From positions 1 to 48,133 of the forward strand of contig CAYPNI010000018.1 of NCBI GenBank assembly GCA_964411925.1: a DNA stretch of 48,133 nt, in the 5' to 3' direction. Positions within the stretch are counted from its first letter, which is position 1; each line of letters begins with the position of its first letter. This DNA comes from VFKU01 sp964411925. GTDB lineage: Bacteria > Hydrogenedentota > Hydrogenedentia > Hydrogenedentales > GCA-2746185. Shown one piece after another: positions 41,398-48,133 of this stretch. The notes beneath the pieces are model-generated. The model saw only the letters and a list, made by a program, of their open reading frames with translations, searched no databases and had not been told where the DNA came from. A program made the translations under genes and the position numbers.

Positions 41398-41867
41398 TGG
41401 AGCACTTCGCCGCCCGCACGGTCCATCTTCTCGACGCGCCGCCGGTGCCGGTCCACCGTGCTGACGGGCTCGGCGACGAAGGCGTCGATTATGGTCTTGC
41501 ACTCGTCGATCGGGATGACGCGCGTACCCAGGCACAGGACGTTGGCGTGGTTATGCTCGCGCGCGAGGCGCGCCATCTCGGGGGTGCAACAGACCGCTGC
41601 GCGGATGCCACGGTGACGGTTCGCCGTGATGGCCATGCCCGTCCCGGTTCCACAGACCAGCACGCCCAGGTCCGCTTCGCGATTCAGCAGTTTCGCGCTC
41701 ACGCGCTCCGCGACGTCGGGGTAGTCCACGGCGTCTGAATCGTTCGTGCCGCAGTTGATGACCTCGAAACCGAGCACGCCGAGATGCGCCATGAGTTCCG
41801 GCTTGAACGGCCGGGCGCCCTCGTATCCCGCGTGATCGCTACCGATGGCTATTCGCAGGGTTGGCAT
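41394..41867 (-). CDS. rpiB: ribose-5-phosphate isomerase B
   Basis: A 157-residue protein with RpiB/LacAB features: IGSDHAGYEG (8-17), VDYPD, GVLVCGTGTGM (Cys72, likely catalytic) and REHNHANVLCLGTRVI. It interconverts ribose 5-phosphate and ribulose 5-phosphate in the pentose phosphate pathway. GGAG lies before the ATG. It ends in an overlap with the thioesterase gene. Confidence 0.95.
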   Translation of the reverse strand: MPTLRIAIGSDHAGYEGARPFKPELMAHLGVLGFEVINCGTNDSDAVDYPDVAERVSAKLLNREADLGVLVCGTGTGMAITANRHRGIRAAVCCTPEMARLAREHNHANVLCLGTRVIPIDECKTIIDAFVAEPVSTVDRHRRRVEKMDRAGGEVLQ

Positions 41868-42001
41868 GTAGCTCCTCGCTGTCCAAACGGAACACGGCCA
41901 GTTTAGTGGCTATTCGCGTCCGCCTCAACTGGGCAGGAAAGCGTCTACGATTCCGCTACTAACGAACTTCGCCCGCGAATGCGGCACGGAATAAGGAACA
42001 A

Positions 42002-42601
42002 TTACTGACAGATACCGGCAATCCGGTCGCGCGTGATTGCGCCTTCGCGCAAGATGCGGCCGGTTTCGGGGTCGAGGACGGTCGATGGCGCGGCGACGGG
42101 CAGCGTGCCGGCGTCGAGACATAACGTGACTCCTGCCGTCGGGATTTCGCGGATGGATGTGGCTGGGGGTTGGCCGGAACGGTTCGCGGAGGTAGAGACG
42201 ATGGCTCCGCCGAACGCGTCGCAGAGCGCGGCGGCAATCGGCGATGACGTGAAGCGCACGCAGACACGCCCATCGGGGCCGGTGAGGGCAGGCGCGAGGG
42301 GTCTGAGCGGACTGAGCAGCATCGAGAGTGGACCGGGCCAGAACGCGTCGGCGTAGGCTGCGGCCCGTGGGGAAAGTTCGCCCGTGATCGCCTTGAGCTG
42401 ATCCCGCGACGACACGATGAGCAGCATCGGGTTTGCGGCGTCCCGGCCCTTGACTTCTATCAGGCGATCGAGCGCGGATGCGTTGTGCGGGTCGACGCCG
42501 AAGCCGTAGACGGTTTCGGTGGGATACGCGACGACCTCGCCGCGGCGGATGGCGTCGGCGGCGAGCACGATGTTGTCAGCGGTAGGCGGGTGAAGTTGCA
42601 T
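42002..42601 (-). CDS. tsaC: L-threonylcarbamoyladenylate synthase (YrdC/Sua5 domain)
   Basis: A 199-residue single-domain YrdC protein: AIRRGEVVAYPTETVYGFGV, RLIEVKGRDAANPMLLIV, FWPGPLSMLL, and a VSTSANRSGQPP block. It makes threonylcarbamoyl-AMP for the universal t6A37 tRNA modification. The C-terminal Sua5 domain is absent, as in E. coli TsaC. It follows rdgB across the repeat at 42638. Confidence 0.93.
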   Translation of the reverse strand: MQLHPPTADNIVLAADAIRRGEVVAYPTETVYGFGVDPHNASALDRLIEVKGRDAANPMLLIVSSRDQLKAITGELSPRAAAYADAFWPGPLSMLLSPLRPLAPALTGPDGRVCVRFTSSPIAAALCDAFGGAIVSTSANRSGQPPATSIREIPTAGVTLCLDAGTLPVAAPSTVLDPETGRILREGAITRDRIAGICQ

Positions 42602-42637
42602 GGTCTATCGTGTGAGGGCCGATGGTAACCGGTCAAT

Positions 42638-42677
42638 GAGATTGCTTCGTCGCATACGCCGGTCCTCGCAATGACGA
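42638..42677. repeat. 40-bp interspersed repeat, copy 2
   Basis: GAGATTGCTTCGTCGC and CCTCGCAATGACG frame this copy, like that at 38420-38459. It lies in the gap between rdgB and tsaC. The same orientation is used in both copies. Confidence 0.85.
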
Positions 42678-42690
42678 GTTGGAGGCGATT

Positions 42691-43296
42691 TTACGCCGAC
42701 CCGATTCGCCCGGCGAGGTACTCCCCCATTTTCCGGAGCGCTTCGCCGCGGTGGCTGACTCCTGCCTTGACCAGGGGATGCAGTTCGCCGAAGGTCTGGT
42801 CGAAGCCGCTGGGGATGAAGACCGGATCGTAGCCGAATCCGTTCGAGCCGCGGGGTTCCGGCGAGATAAGGCCTTCCGCCGTGCCAAACTCGACGTGTTC
42901 GGTGCCGTCCACATCGACGAACGCCGCGCAACAGACAAACCGGGCGCGGCGGTCGCCCGGCGGCCGGCCGTCGAGCGCGGCGAGCAGCTTCGAGTTGTTG
43001 TCGGCATAGGTGCAACCCAGGCCGGCATAACGCGCCGAGTACACCCCCGGCGCGCCGTCGAGCGCTTCGACCTCGAGACCGGAGTCGTCGGCCACGCAAG
43101 CCAGGCTGCACCGGCGGCCGTAGTAGCGCGCCTTGAGCAGGGCGTTGCCTTCAAAGGTCGTCTCGGTTTCCTCGGGTTCGGCGACGGGCGGGACATCGGC
43201 GAGTGTGCGGACGGTCCACGCGGTGCCCTCCAGGAGCGCGGCGACTTCCGCGGCCTTGTCCCGATTGCCCGAGCCGATGAGAAGAATTCTACCCAC
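42691..43296 (-). CDS. rdgB: non-canonical purine NTP pyrophosphatase
   Basis: A 201-residue HAM1/RdgB protein: ILLIGSGNRDKAAEVAALL (4-22), ETETTFEGNALLKARYY, VADDSGLEVEALDGAPGVYS and FGYDPVFIPSGFDQTFGEL. It removes ITP, dITP and XTP. Its start overlaps the rph end by 8 bp, so the pair is probably co-translated. Confidence 0.95.
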   Translation of the reverse strand: MGRILLIGSGNRDKAAEVAALLEGTAWTVRTLADVPPVAEPEETETTFEGNALLKARYYGRRCSLACVADDSGLEVEALDGAPGVYSARYAGLGCTYADNNSKLLAALDGRPPGDRRARFVCCAAFVDVDGTEHVEFGTAEGLISPEPRGSNGFGYDPVFIPSGFDQTFGELHPLVKAGVSHRGEALRKMGEYLAGRIGSA

Positions 43297-43999
43297 CCGC
43301 GAGCGCCTCGCGCTGAAGTTCGCAGAGTTTGTCGATGCCCTGGCGGCCGAGGTCGATCATGGCGTCGAGTTGTTGACGGGAGAACGAGCCGCGCTCCGCC
43401 GTGCCCTGGATTTCGATGAGCGCGCCGTCGCCGTGCATGACAAGGTTCAGGTCCACATCGGCCGTGGAATCCTCCTCGTAGTCGAGATCGAGCATCGGCT
43501 CGCCCCCGACGATGCCGACACTGACCGCGGCGCACTGCGCCCTGAGCAGACCGGCTGGGATCGCGCCGCCGCACACCTTCGCCAGCGCGTCGCACAATGC
43601 GACGTAGCCTCCGGTGATCGCGGCGGTGCGCGTGCCGCCGTCCGCCTGGATCACGTCGCAGTCGATGGTAATCTGGCGTTCGCCGAGGGCCTTGAGGTTC
43701 ACAACCGAGCGCAGGGATCGGCCGATGAGCCGGCTGATTTCGAGCGCACGGCCTTTGTTCACCGCGTCGCGCGAGATGCGTCCCTCGGAGGCGGAGCCGG
43801 GGAGCATCGCGTACTCGGCCGTGACCCAACCACGCCCCTTGCCCACGAGAAACGGCGGTACGCGGTCCTCCGCGACCGCGGTGCACAGGACGCGGGTGCC
43901 CCCGAACGCCACGAGCACGGAGCCGTCAGGGTTGGACGTGAAATGCCGTTGGATGCTTACGGCGCGAAGTTCACGCGGGCCGCGTCCGGCACGGGGCAT
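43289..43999 (-). CDS. rph: ribonuclease PH
   Basis: A 236-residue RNase PH: GRGPRELRAVSIQRHF, FGGTRVLCTAVAE, RGWVTAEYAMLPGSASEGRI and TITIDCDVIQADGGTRTAAITG (in shortened form) and a Gly-rich end. It trims tRNA 3' ends by phosphorolysis. It precedes rdgB, the usual order. Confidence 0.95.
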   Translation of the reverse strand: MPRAGRGPRELRAVSIQRHFTSNPDGSVLVAFGGTRVLCTAVAEDRVPPFLVGKGRGWVTAEYAMLPGSASEGRISRDAVNKGRALEISRLIGRSLRSVVNLKALGERQITIDCDVIQADGGTRTAAITGGYVALCDALAKVCGGAIPAGLLRAQCAAVSVGIVGGEPMLDLDYEEDSTADVDLNLVMHGDGALIEIQGTAERGSFSRQQLDAMIDLGRQGIDKLCELQREALAGG

Positions 44000-44134
44000 T
44001 CAATCGGATCTCCGCTTGGATGAGATTATGTGACTGGTTCAGTGCAATGGAGACCGAGCGCGCACGGGCCCAGGCTGTACGATGCCGGGGCCTAATACGG
44101 GCGCTTCGGAATCTCCCCGCGACGACGAATCCGA

Positions 44135-45638
44135 CTAGTCGCGACTCGACGTCGTGACCGGGTGTTGCTCGGTCGCGCGGCCCCGGTTTTCGATCGAGGC
44201 GACCTGCGTCTCGCGGAAAGTCGTCCAAGTCACCTTGCGGGCTTCCTGNNNNNNNNNNCACGTCCTTGTGGTACTTGCGCACGATCGTGTCCCAGACGCG
44301 TTCCTCGCGCAAAATCTGAACCGCGCGCTCCAACACAGGGTCTTGCGCGGCGTCCTCGGCGAGGTTGCCGGTCACGCGGCCGTGATCCTGCGCGTTCTGC
44401 CGCGTGGGGTCGCCCTGATACGAATTCATCATCTGTATATTGAGTTCGCGTTGCTTCTCGATGGTCATCTGCACTTCCACATCGGGCAGGATGCCGTTGT
44501 GATCGATCGTCACACCTGCGGGCGTGTAGTAAAGCGCGGTGGTCAGCCGCAGCGCCGACCCCTGGGGGCGCGACAACGGGATGATGGTCTGCACGCTGCC
44601 CTTACCGAACGTTTTCTCGCCGATGACGATGGCGCGCTGGTGGAATTGCAACGCTCCGGTCACGATTTCAGACGAACTCGCGGAGCCCTGGTTCACCAGC
44701 AGGACGAGCGGCATCGTTTCAGGAAGGATCGGATGTTTCTCGGTGTAAAGCTCCATGTCTTCCGAGGTCTTGCGGGCCTCGCCTTCGCGGCCGCGCGTCG
44801 AGACGACCAGGGTGCCCTTGGGCAGGAACAACTCGCACATTTCGCGCGACGCGTTCAACAGCCCGCCCGGGTTCCAGCGCAGATCGACGATCATTGCGCG
44901 CATGCCCTTGTCCATCAGCGATTCGAGGTCACGGCGCAGGTCTTCGGACGTGTTCTTTTTGAAATCGCTGACGCGGACGTAGCCGATGCCGCCGTCGAGC
45001 AGGCGGGATTCGAGCAGACTTTGAAGCGGGATCGTGCCGCGTTCAACCGTGAAATCGAGATCCTCGCGGTCCTCCGTCGTGCCGATCTGCCGGCTGATGG
45101 TCACTTGAACCTTCGTGCCACGCGGACCCTTGATGCGAGACGAAACCTCCTGGAGCAGATCTATCGCGCCGGCGTCCGTCCCGGCGATGTCGCTCAGCGA
45201 TACGCCCTCGACGCCCACAATGCGGTCGTCCGCGTGGATACCGGCCTTCGCCGCGGGACCGTCCGGAACGGGATAAGTAATGACGACATTGTCGTCGTCG
45301 TCGAGCCGGATATGGACGCCTATGCCGTCGAACTGGCCTTCGGTGTCCTCGCGCATCGATTTGAAGCCGGCGGCGGGGATATAGCTGCTGTTCTTGTCAA
45401 GCGAACTCATAATGCCGAGGAGGGCGCCCTCGACGGCCTTGTCGAGATCAGGATCGTAGACGTAGTTGTCCAGAATTTCCCCGAGGACTTGGCCGATGGG
45501 CTCGACCACCTGGTAGACCTCGCGGTCCTGCTGCTGGGCGAAGATACGGGAACTGAACCCGTTGGTGAGCACAAGGGTGGCCCCGACGAGGAAAACGAAC
45601 AGTGCGGTGAACTCGGCCTTGGTGCTACGCTTTCTCAT
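44135..45638 (-). CDS. S41 family C-terminal processing protease (CtpA-like), interrupted by an assembly gap
   Basis: The product starts with a membrane/signal helix (FTALFVFLVGATLVLTNGF), then a PDZ domain (GIGVHIRLDDDDNVVITYPV region) and the S41 core: RVSDFKKNTSEDLRRDLESL, WNPGGLLNASREM, catalytic Ser in NQGSASSSEIVTGAL and Lys in GEKTFGKGSVQTI. It cleaves C-termini in the periplasm. A run of 10 N (44249-44258) lies directly after a codon boundary; the uninterrupted frame through 10 bases would run to 43971 and give Arg-rich nonsense. The other frame beyond the gap reads QEARKVTWTTFRETQ and stops at 44135-44137, so that stop is chosen. GGAGG precedes the ATG. Confidence 0.85.
44249..44258. 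other. assembly gap of 10 N inside the S41 protease gene
   Basis: Ten consecutive N lie between a GTG codon and CAG on the minus strand. The number is probably a placeholder, since an in-frame join needs a multiple of three. Confidence 0.95.
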
Positions 45639-45738
45639 CTACTACCTCCGTGCGGCGCCGAAGCCCCGGCGGCTCGCGTCCGCGCTGACGTAAACTATAG
45701 CAGAATCGCGGGTTCTGACGAAGCGGATACGTAAAACC

Positions 45739-47445
45739 ATGCGTCATTTAACCCGAGTTCGGCATCGACGGCTTACGCCAATCGCATTGATATGCGCCAT
45801 CCTGGGCCTCGCGTGGACTGTCGGTCCCGTATCGGCCGAGCGGGCCATGGTCGTCTCGGCATCGCCTGAAGCGACGCGGGTCGGCGTGGACGTCCTTCGG
45901 AACGGTGGAAACGCGTTCGACGCGGCCGCAGCGGTCGGTTTCACACTGGCGGTGACGTGGCCCGAGGCGGGCAATCTGGGCGGCAGCGGGCTCATGGTCG
46001 CGGTGAAGCCGGACGGCGAGCGTGTGACGCTGGATTTCCGCGAGACGGCGCCGGGGCGGGCACGTCACGACATGTTTCTGGACTCGCACGGCGAGGTGAT
46101 CGAGGGCAAGTCGTTGCGGTCGCCATTGGCGTCGGGCGTGCCGGGGACGGTGGACGGCCTGCTGAGGATCTGGCAGGACCACGGATCGGGGACCGTCTCG
46201 CTCAGGGAAATCGTCGCCCCCGCCATCATGCTCGCCCGGAACGGATTCGCGCTGTCCGATGAGCTCGCGGAATCGTTCAACGAGCGTGCGGAATTCTTCC
46301 GGAACGATCACGCGGCCGCGCAAATCTTTCTTCGGGGCCACGGCGCGCCATGGGTCGGGGGCGACGTGTTTCGTCAACCCGACCTCGCGCGGACGCTCGA
46401 ACGCATCGCGCGGCATGGACGCGACGGGTTTTACGCCGGCAGGACGGCGTGGCTGATCGTCGATCAGCAGTTGGAGACCGGCGGCCTGATTACGCAGCAG
46501 GACCTGGACGGGTATCGTTCCATTTATCGCGCGGCGGTGACGGGCGAGTTTCGCGGATACACCGTCGTGTCGATGGGGCCGCCGAGTTCGGGCGGCGTGT
46601 TGCTCGTGCAGATGCTCAATATGCTCGACGGTTTCCCTGTCGAAACGATGCAGTGGGGCTCCGCGGAGTATGTGCACTTGCTCACTGAAGTGCAGCGGCG
46701 GGCGTACGCGGATCGCGCGGAACACCTGGGCGATTCGGACTTCTGGGACGTGCCGGTCGAGGCGCTGATCTCGCGCGAGTATGCGTCCGCGCGCGCCGAA
46801 AACATCGAGAGCGACCAAGCGACGCCGAGCGCGGAGGTTTTCGCGGGCGCGCCGCTGGCCGAGGCGACGCACACGACGCACTACAGCATCGTGGACGCGC
46901 AGGGCAACGCGGTCGCGGTGACGGTGACGCTGAACGCGAGTTTCGGTTCGGGCATCGTCATCGACGGCGCCGGGTTCCTGATGAACAACGAGATGGATGA
47001 CTTCTCGATGAAACCCGGCGTGCCGAATCTGTACGGCGTCACGGGTGGCGAGGCCAACGCGATCGCGCCGGGCAAGCGCATGCTGAGTTCGATGACGCCA
47101 ACGGTGGTCCTGAAGGACAGCAAGCCGTGCATGGTGCTCGGTTCGCCGGGCGGGGCAATGATCATTACGACGGTGTTGCAGGTGTTTTTGAACGTCGCGC
47201 TGCACGACATGAGCATTCAGGACGCGGTTGACGCGCCGCGGCACCACTCACAGTGGCTGCCGGACGTGATCGTGTATGAAGACGGCGCCGTCAGCGCAGC
47301 ATCCCGCGCCGCGCTCGAATCGATGGGACACACGTTTGCGGACGTGCCGCGAAAAATCGGCGCTGCCAACTGCATTCTGATCGACGCCTCCGGTGCGCAT
47401 GGCGCGCCGGATCCCCGGCGGCAAGGTTCGGCGGCGGGATACTAG
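45739..47445 (+). CDS. ggt: gamma-glutamyltransferase
   Basis: A 568-residue precursor with a signal peptide ending VSAER (about 34), so it is periplasmic. GGT landmarks: ASPEATRVGVDVLRNGGNAF, AVGFTLAVTWPEAGNLGGSG and the autocatalytic cleavage site THTTHYSIVD, whose Thr379 would be the N-terminal nucleophile of the small subunit. Further on are GFLMNNEMDDFS and MTPTVVLKDSKPCMVLGSPG. The enzyme hydrolyses or transfers the gamma-glutamyl group of glutathione. It is divergent from the S41 protease; no clear promoter was seen. Confidence 0.95.
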   Translation: MRHLTRVRHRRLTPIALICAILGLAWTVGPVSAERAMVVSASPEATRVGVDVLRNGGNAFDAAAAVGFTLAVTWPEAGNLGGSGLMVAVKPDGERVTLDFRETAPGRARHDMFLDSHGEVIEGKSLRSPLASGVPGTVDGLLRIWQDHGSGTVSLREIVAPAIMLARNGFALSDELAESFNERAEFFRNDHAAAQIFLRGHGAPWVGGDVFRQPDLARTLERIARHGRDGFYAGRTAWLIVDQQLETGGLITQQDLDGYRSIYRAAVTGEFRGYTVVSMGPPSSGGVLLVQMLNMLDGFPVETMQWGSAEYVHLLTEVQRRAYADRAEHLGDSDFWDVPVEALISREYASARAENIESDQATPSAEVFAGAPLAEATHTTHYSIVDAQGNAVAVTVTLNASFGSGIVIDGAGFLMNNEMDDFSMKPGVPNLYGVTGGEANAIAPGKRMLSSMTPTVVLKDSKPCMVLGSPGGAMIITTVLQVFLNVALHDMSIQDAVDAPRHHSQWLPDVIVYEDGAVSAASRAALESMGHTFADVPRKIGAANCILIDASGAHGAPDPRRQGSAAGY

Positions 47446-47514
47446 CGCGATGCCGAAATGGACTATTTAGTATCGGTCGGCGCCTACGCATAAATGACCC
47501 CAACCCATAGAAAT

Positions 47515-47550
47515 CCCATGGCTCCGATACCTCCCATACCTCTCATCCCC
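47515..47550. repeat. four 9-bp tandem units (CCCATACCT-type)
   Basis: CCCATGGCT, CCGATACCT, CCCATACCT and CTCATCCCC follow one another, sharing C/CAT at fixed positions. A C-rich tail and CCCAT/CCCCAT units flank them (47503-47556). It lies between ggt and pdxH. Confidence 0.6.
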
Positions 47551-47588
47551 CCCCATCGATCGCGCAAGCTCGACGCAAAAGGAATCGC

Positions 47589-48133
47589 ATGACCATCGAA
47601 GCTAACGACGACCCCATTGCCCTTTTTCGCGCCTGGTTTGAGGAGTACCAGCGCGACAGCGGCGCCGACGAACCCACCGCCGTCACCCTGGCAACCGTGG
47701 ACAGCGACGGCCAGCCGTGGACGCGCGTGGTGCTGTTGAAAGGCTTCGACGACGCGGGATTCGTCGTCTACACGAACACGCGCAGCAACAAAGGCAGGCA
47801 GCTCAAGGCGAATCCCAAGGCCGCGCTCAACTTCTACTGGCCGCAGACGCACAAACAGGTCCGCGTGCTCGGCGCGGCGTCGCCCGTCAACGTACAGGAG
47901 GCCGACGAGTATTTCGCGTCGCGCGCGCGCGGCAGCCAGCTTGGCGCGTGGGCGTCGGACCAGTCCCAGCCGCTCGCCGCCCGCGCCGATCTCGAAGCGC
48001 GCCTGCGCGAAACGGAAAGGAAGTACGCTGAGAAACCGGTACCGCGGCCACCACACTGGTCCGGCTACCGCATCGCCCCCCACCTCATCGAATTCTGGCT
48101 TCGCGGCCCGGACCGGTTGCACTATCGGCGCGA
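47589..48133 (+). CDS. pdxH: pyridoxamine 5'-phosphate oxidase, 3' end beyond the window
   Basis: An ATG with AAAAGGA seven bases upstream opens a frame with no stop to the window end (181 codons). Family motifs: FRAWFEEYQRDSGADEPTAV, ATVDSDGQPWTRVVLLKGF, VYTNTRSNKGRQL, ALNFYWPQTHKQVRVLGAA and the C-terminal WSGYRIAPHLIEFWLRGPDR. It makes pyridoxal 5'-phosphate with FMN as cofactor. It should end shortly after the window, since the C-terminal block is already reached. Confidence 0.96.
   Translation, partial: MTIEANDDPIALFRAWFEEYQRDSGADEPTAVTLATVDSDGQPWTRVVLLKGFDDAGFVVYTNTRSNKGRQLKANPKAALNFYWPQTHKQVRVLGAASPVNVQEADEYFASRARGSQLGAWASDQSQPLAARADLEARLRETERKYAEKPVPRPPHWSGYRIAPHLIEFWLRGPDRLHYRR

Overview
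The window looks like a scaffold from a high-GC, Gram-negative (diderm) environmental bacterium, most likely a draft or metagenome-assembled genome, because a run of exactly 10 N interrupts one gene at 44249-44258. Two prepilin-like proteins of the DUF1559 type, a very large glycine-rich and Ig-repeat surface protein, and a cytochrome c/copper-monooxygenase fusion suggest the Planctomycetota/Lentisphaerota/Candidatus Hydrogenedentota neighbourhood. That placement is an inference from gene content, not a phylogeny. The lipoproteins, TolC-type outer membrane protein and heptosyltransferase-like GT9 enzyme support an outer membrane.

Region 1 (1-6852, all minus strand): a probable serine-recombinase C-terminal remnant at the edge, a small lipoprotein, three secreted alpha/beta-hydrolase esterases (one tannase/feruloyl-esterase-like), a DUF1559 pseudopilin with a strong terminator, and a TetR regulator whose predicted promoter overlaps an operator-like palindrome. 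Region 2 (6853-15198): about 0.8 kb without a convincing gene, then a 2111-residue surface protein with 13 Ig-like repeats (12 of them exactly 312 bp) and a second DUF1559 pseudopilin, closed by a terminator. Region 3 (15285-18665): three glycosyltransferases (GT2, GT9, GT4) and a small unknown protein. Region 4 (19028-23110): a DUF2911 protein, a cytochrome c/PHM-like protein, a small lipoprotein and an Eis-like acetyltransferase.

Region 5 (23169-29266, minus): a complete tripartite export operon, TolC-like protein, HlyD/MacA-like adaptor with an odd glycine-rich insertion, LolD/MacB-type ATPase and MacB-type permease, with overlapping or abutting genes. Region 6 (29403-37508, minus): the classic translation/ribosome-maturation operon rimP-nusA-infB-DUF503-rbfA-nrnA-truB-ribF, preceded by tandem hairpins that look like a terminator/attenuator. 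Region 7 (37662-45638): pgeF, hslU (no hslV beside it), a divergent AI-2E-family permease, and a housekeeping run on the minus strand (S41 protease, rph, rdgB, tsaC, rpiB, FlK-like thioesterase). Region 8 (45739-48133, plus): gamma-glutamyltransferase and a pdxH cut by the window end.

No tRNA, rRNA, CRISPR array or intact insertion sequence was seen. The most unusual items are the Ig-repeat protein/pseudopilin pair, the small beta-rich domain that occurs alone and fused to an esterase, the adaptor insertion, and the candidate attenuator ahead of rimP-nusA-infB.
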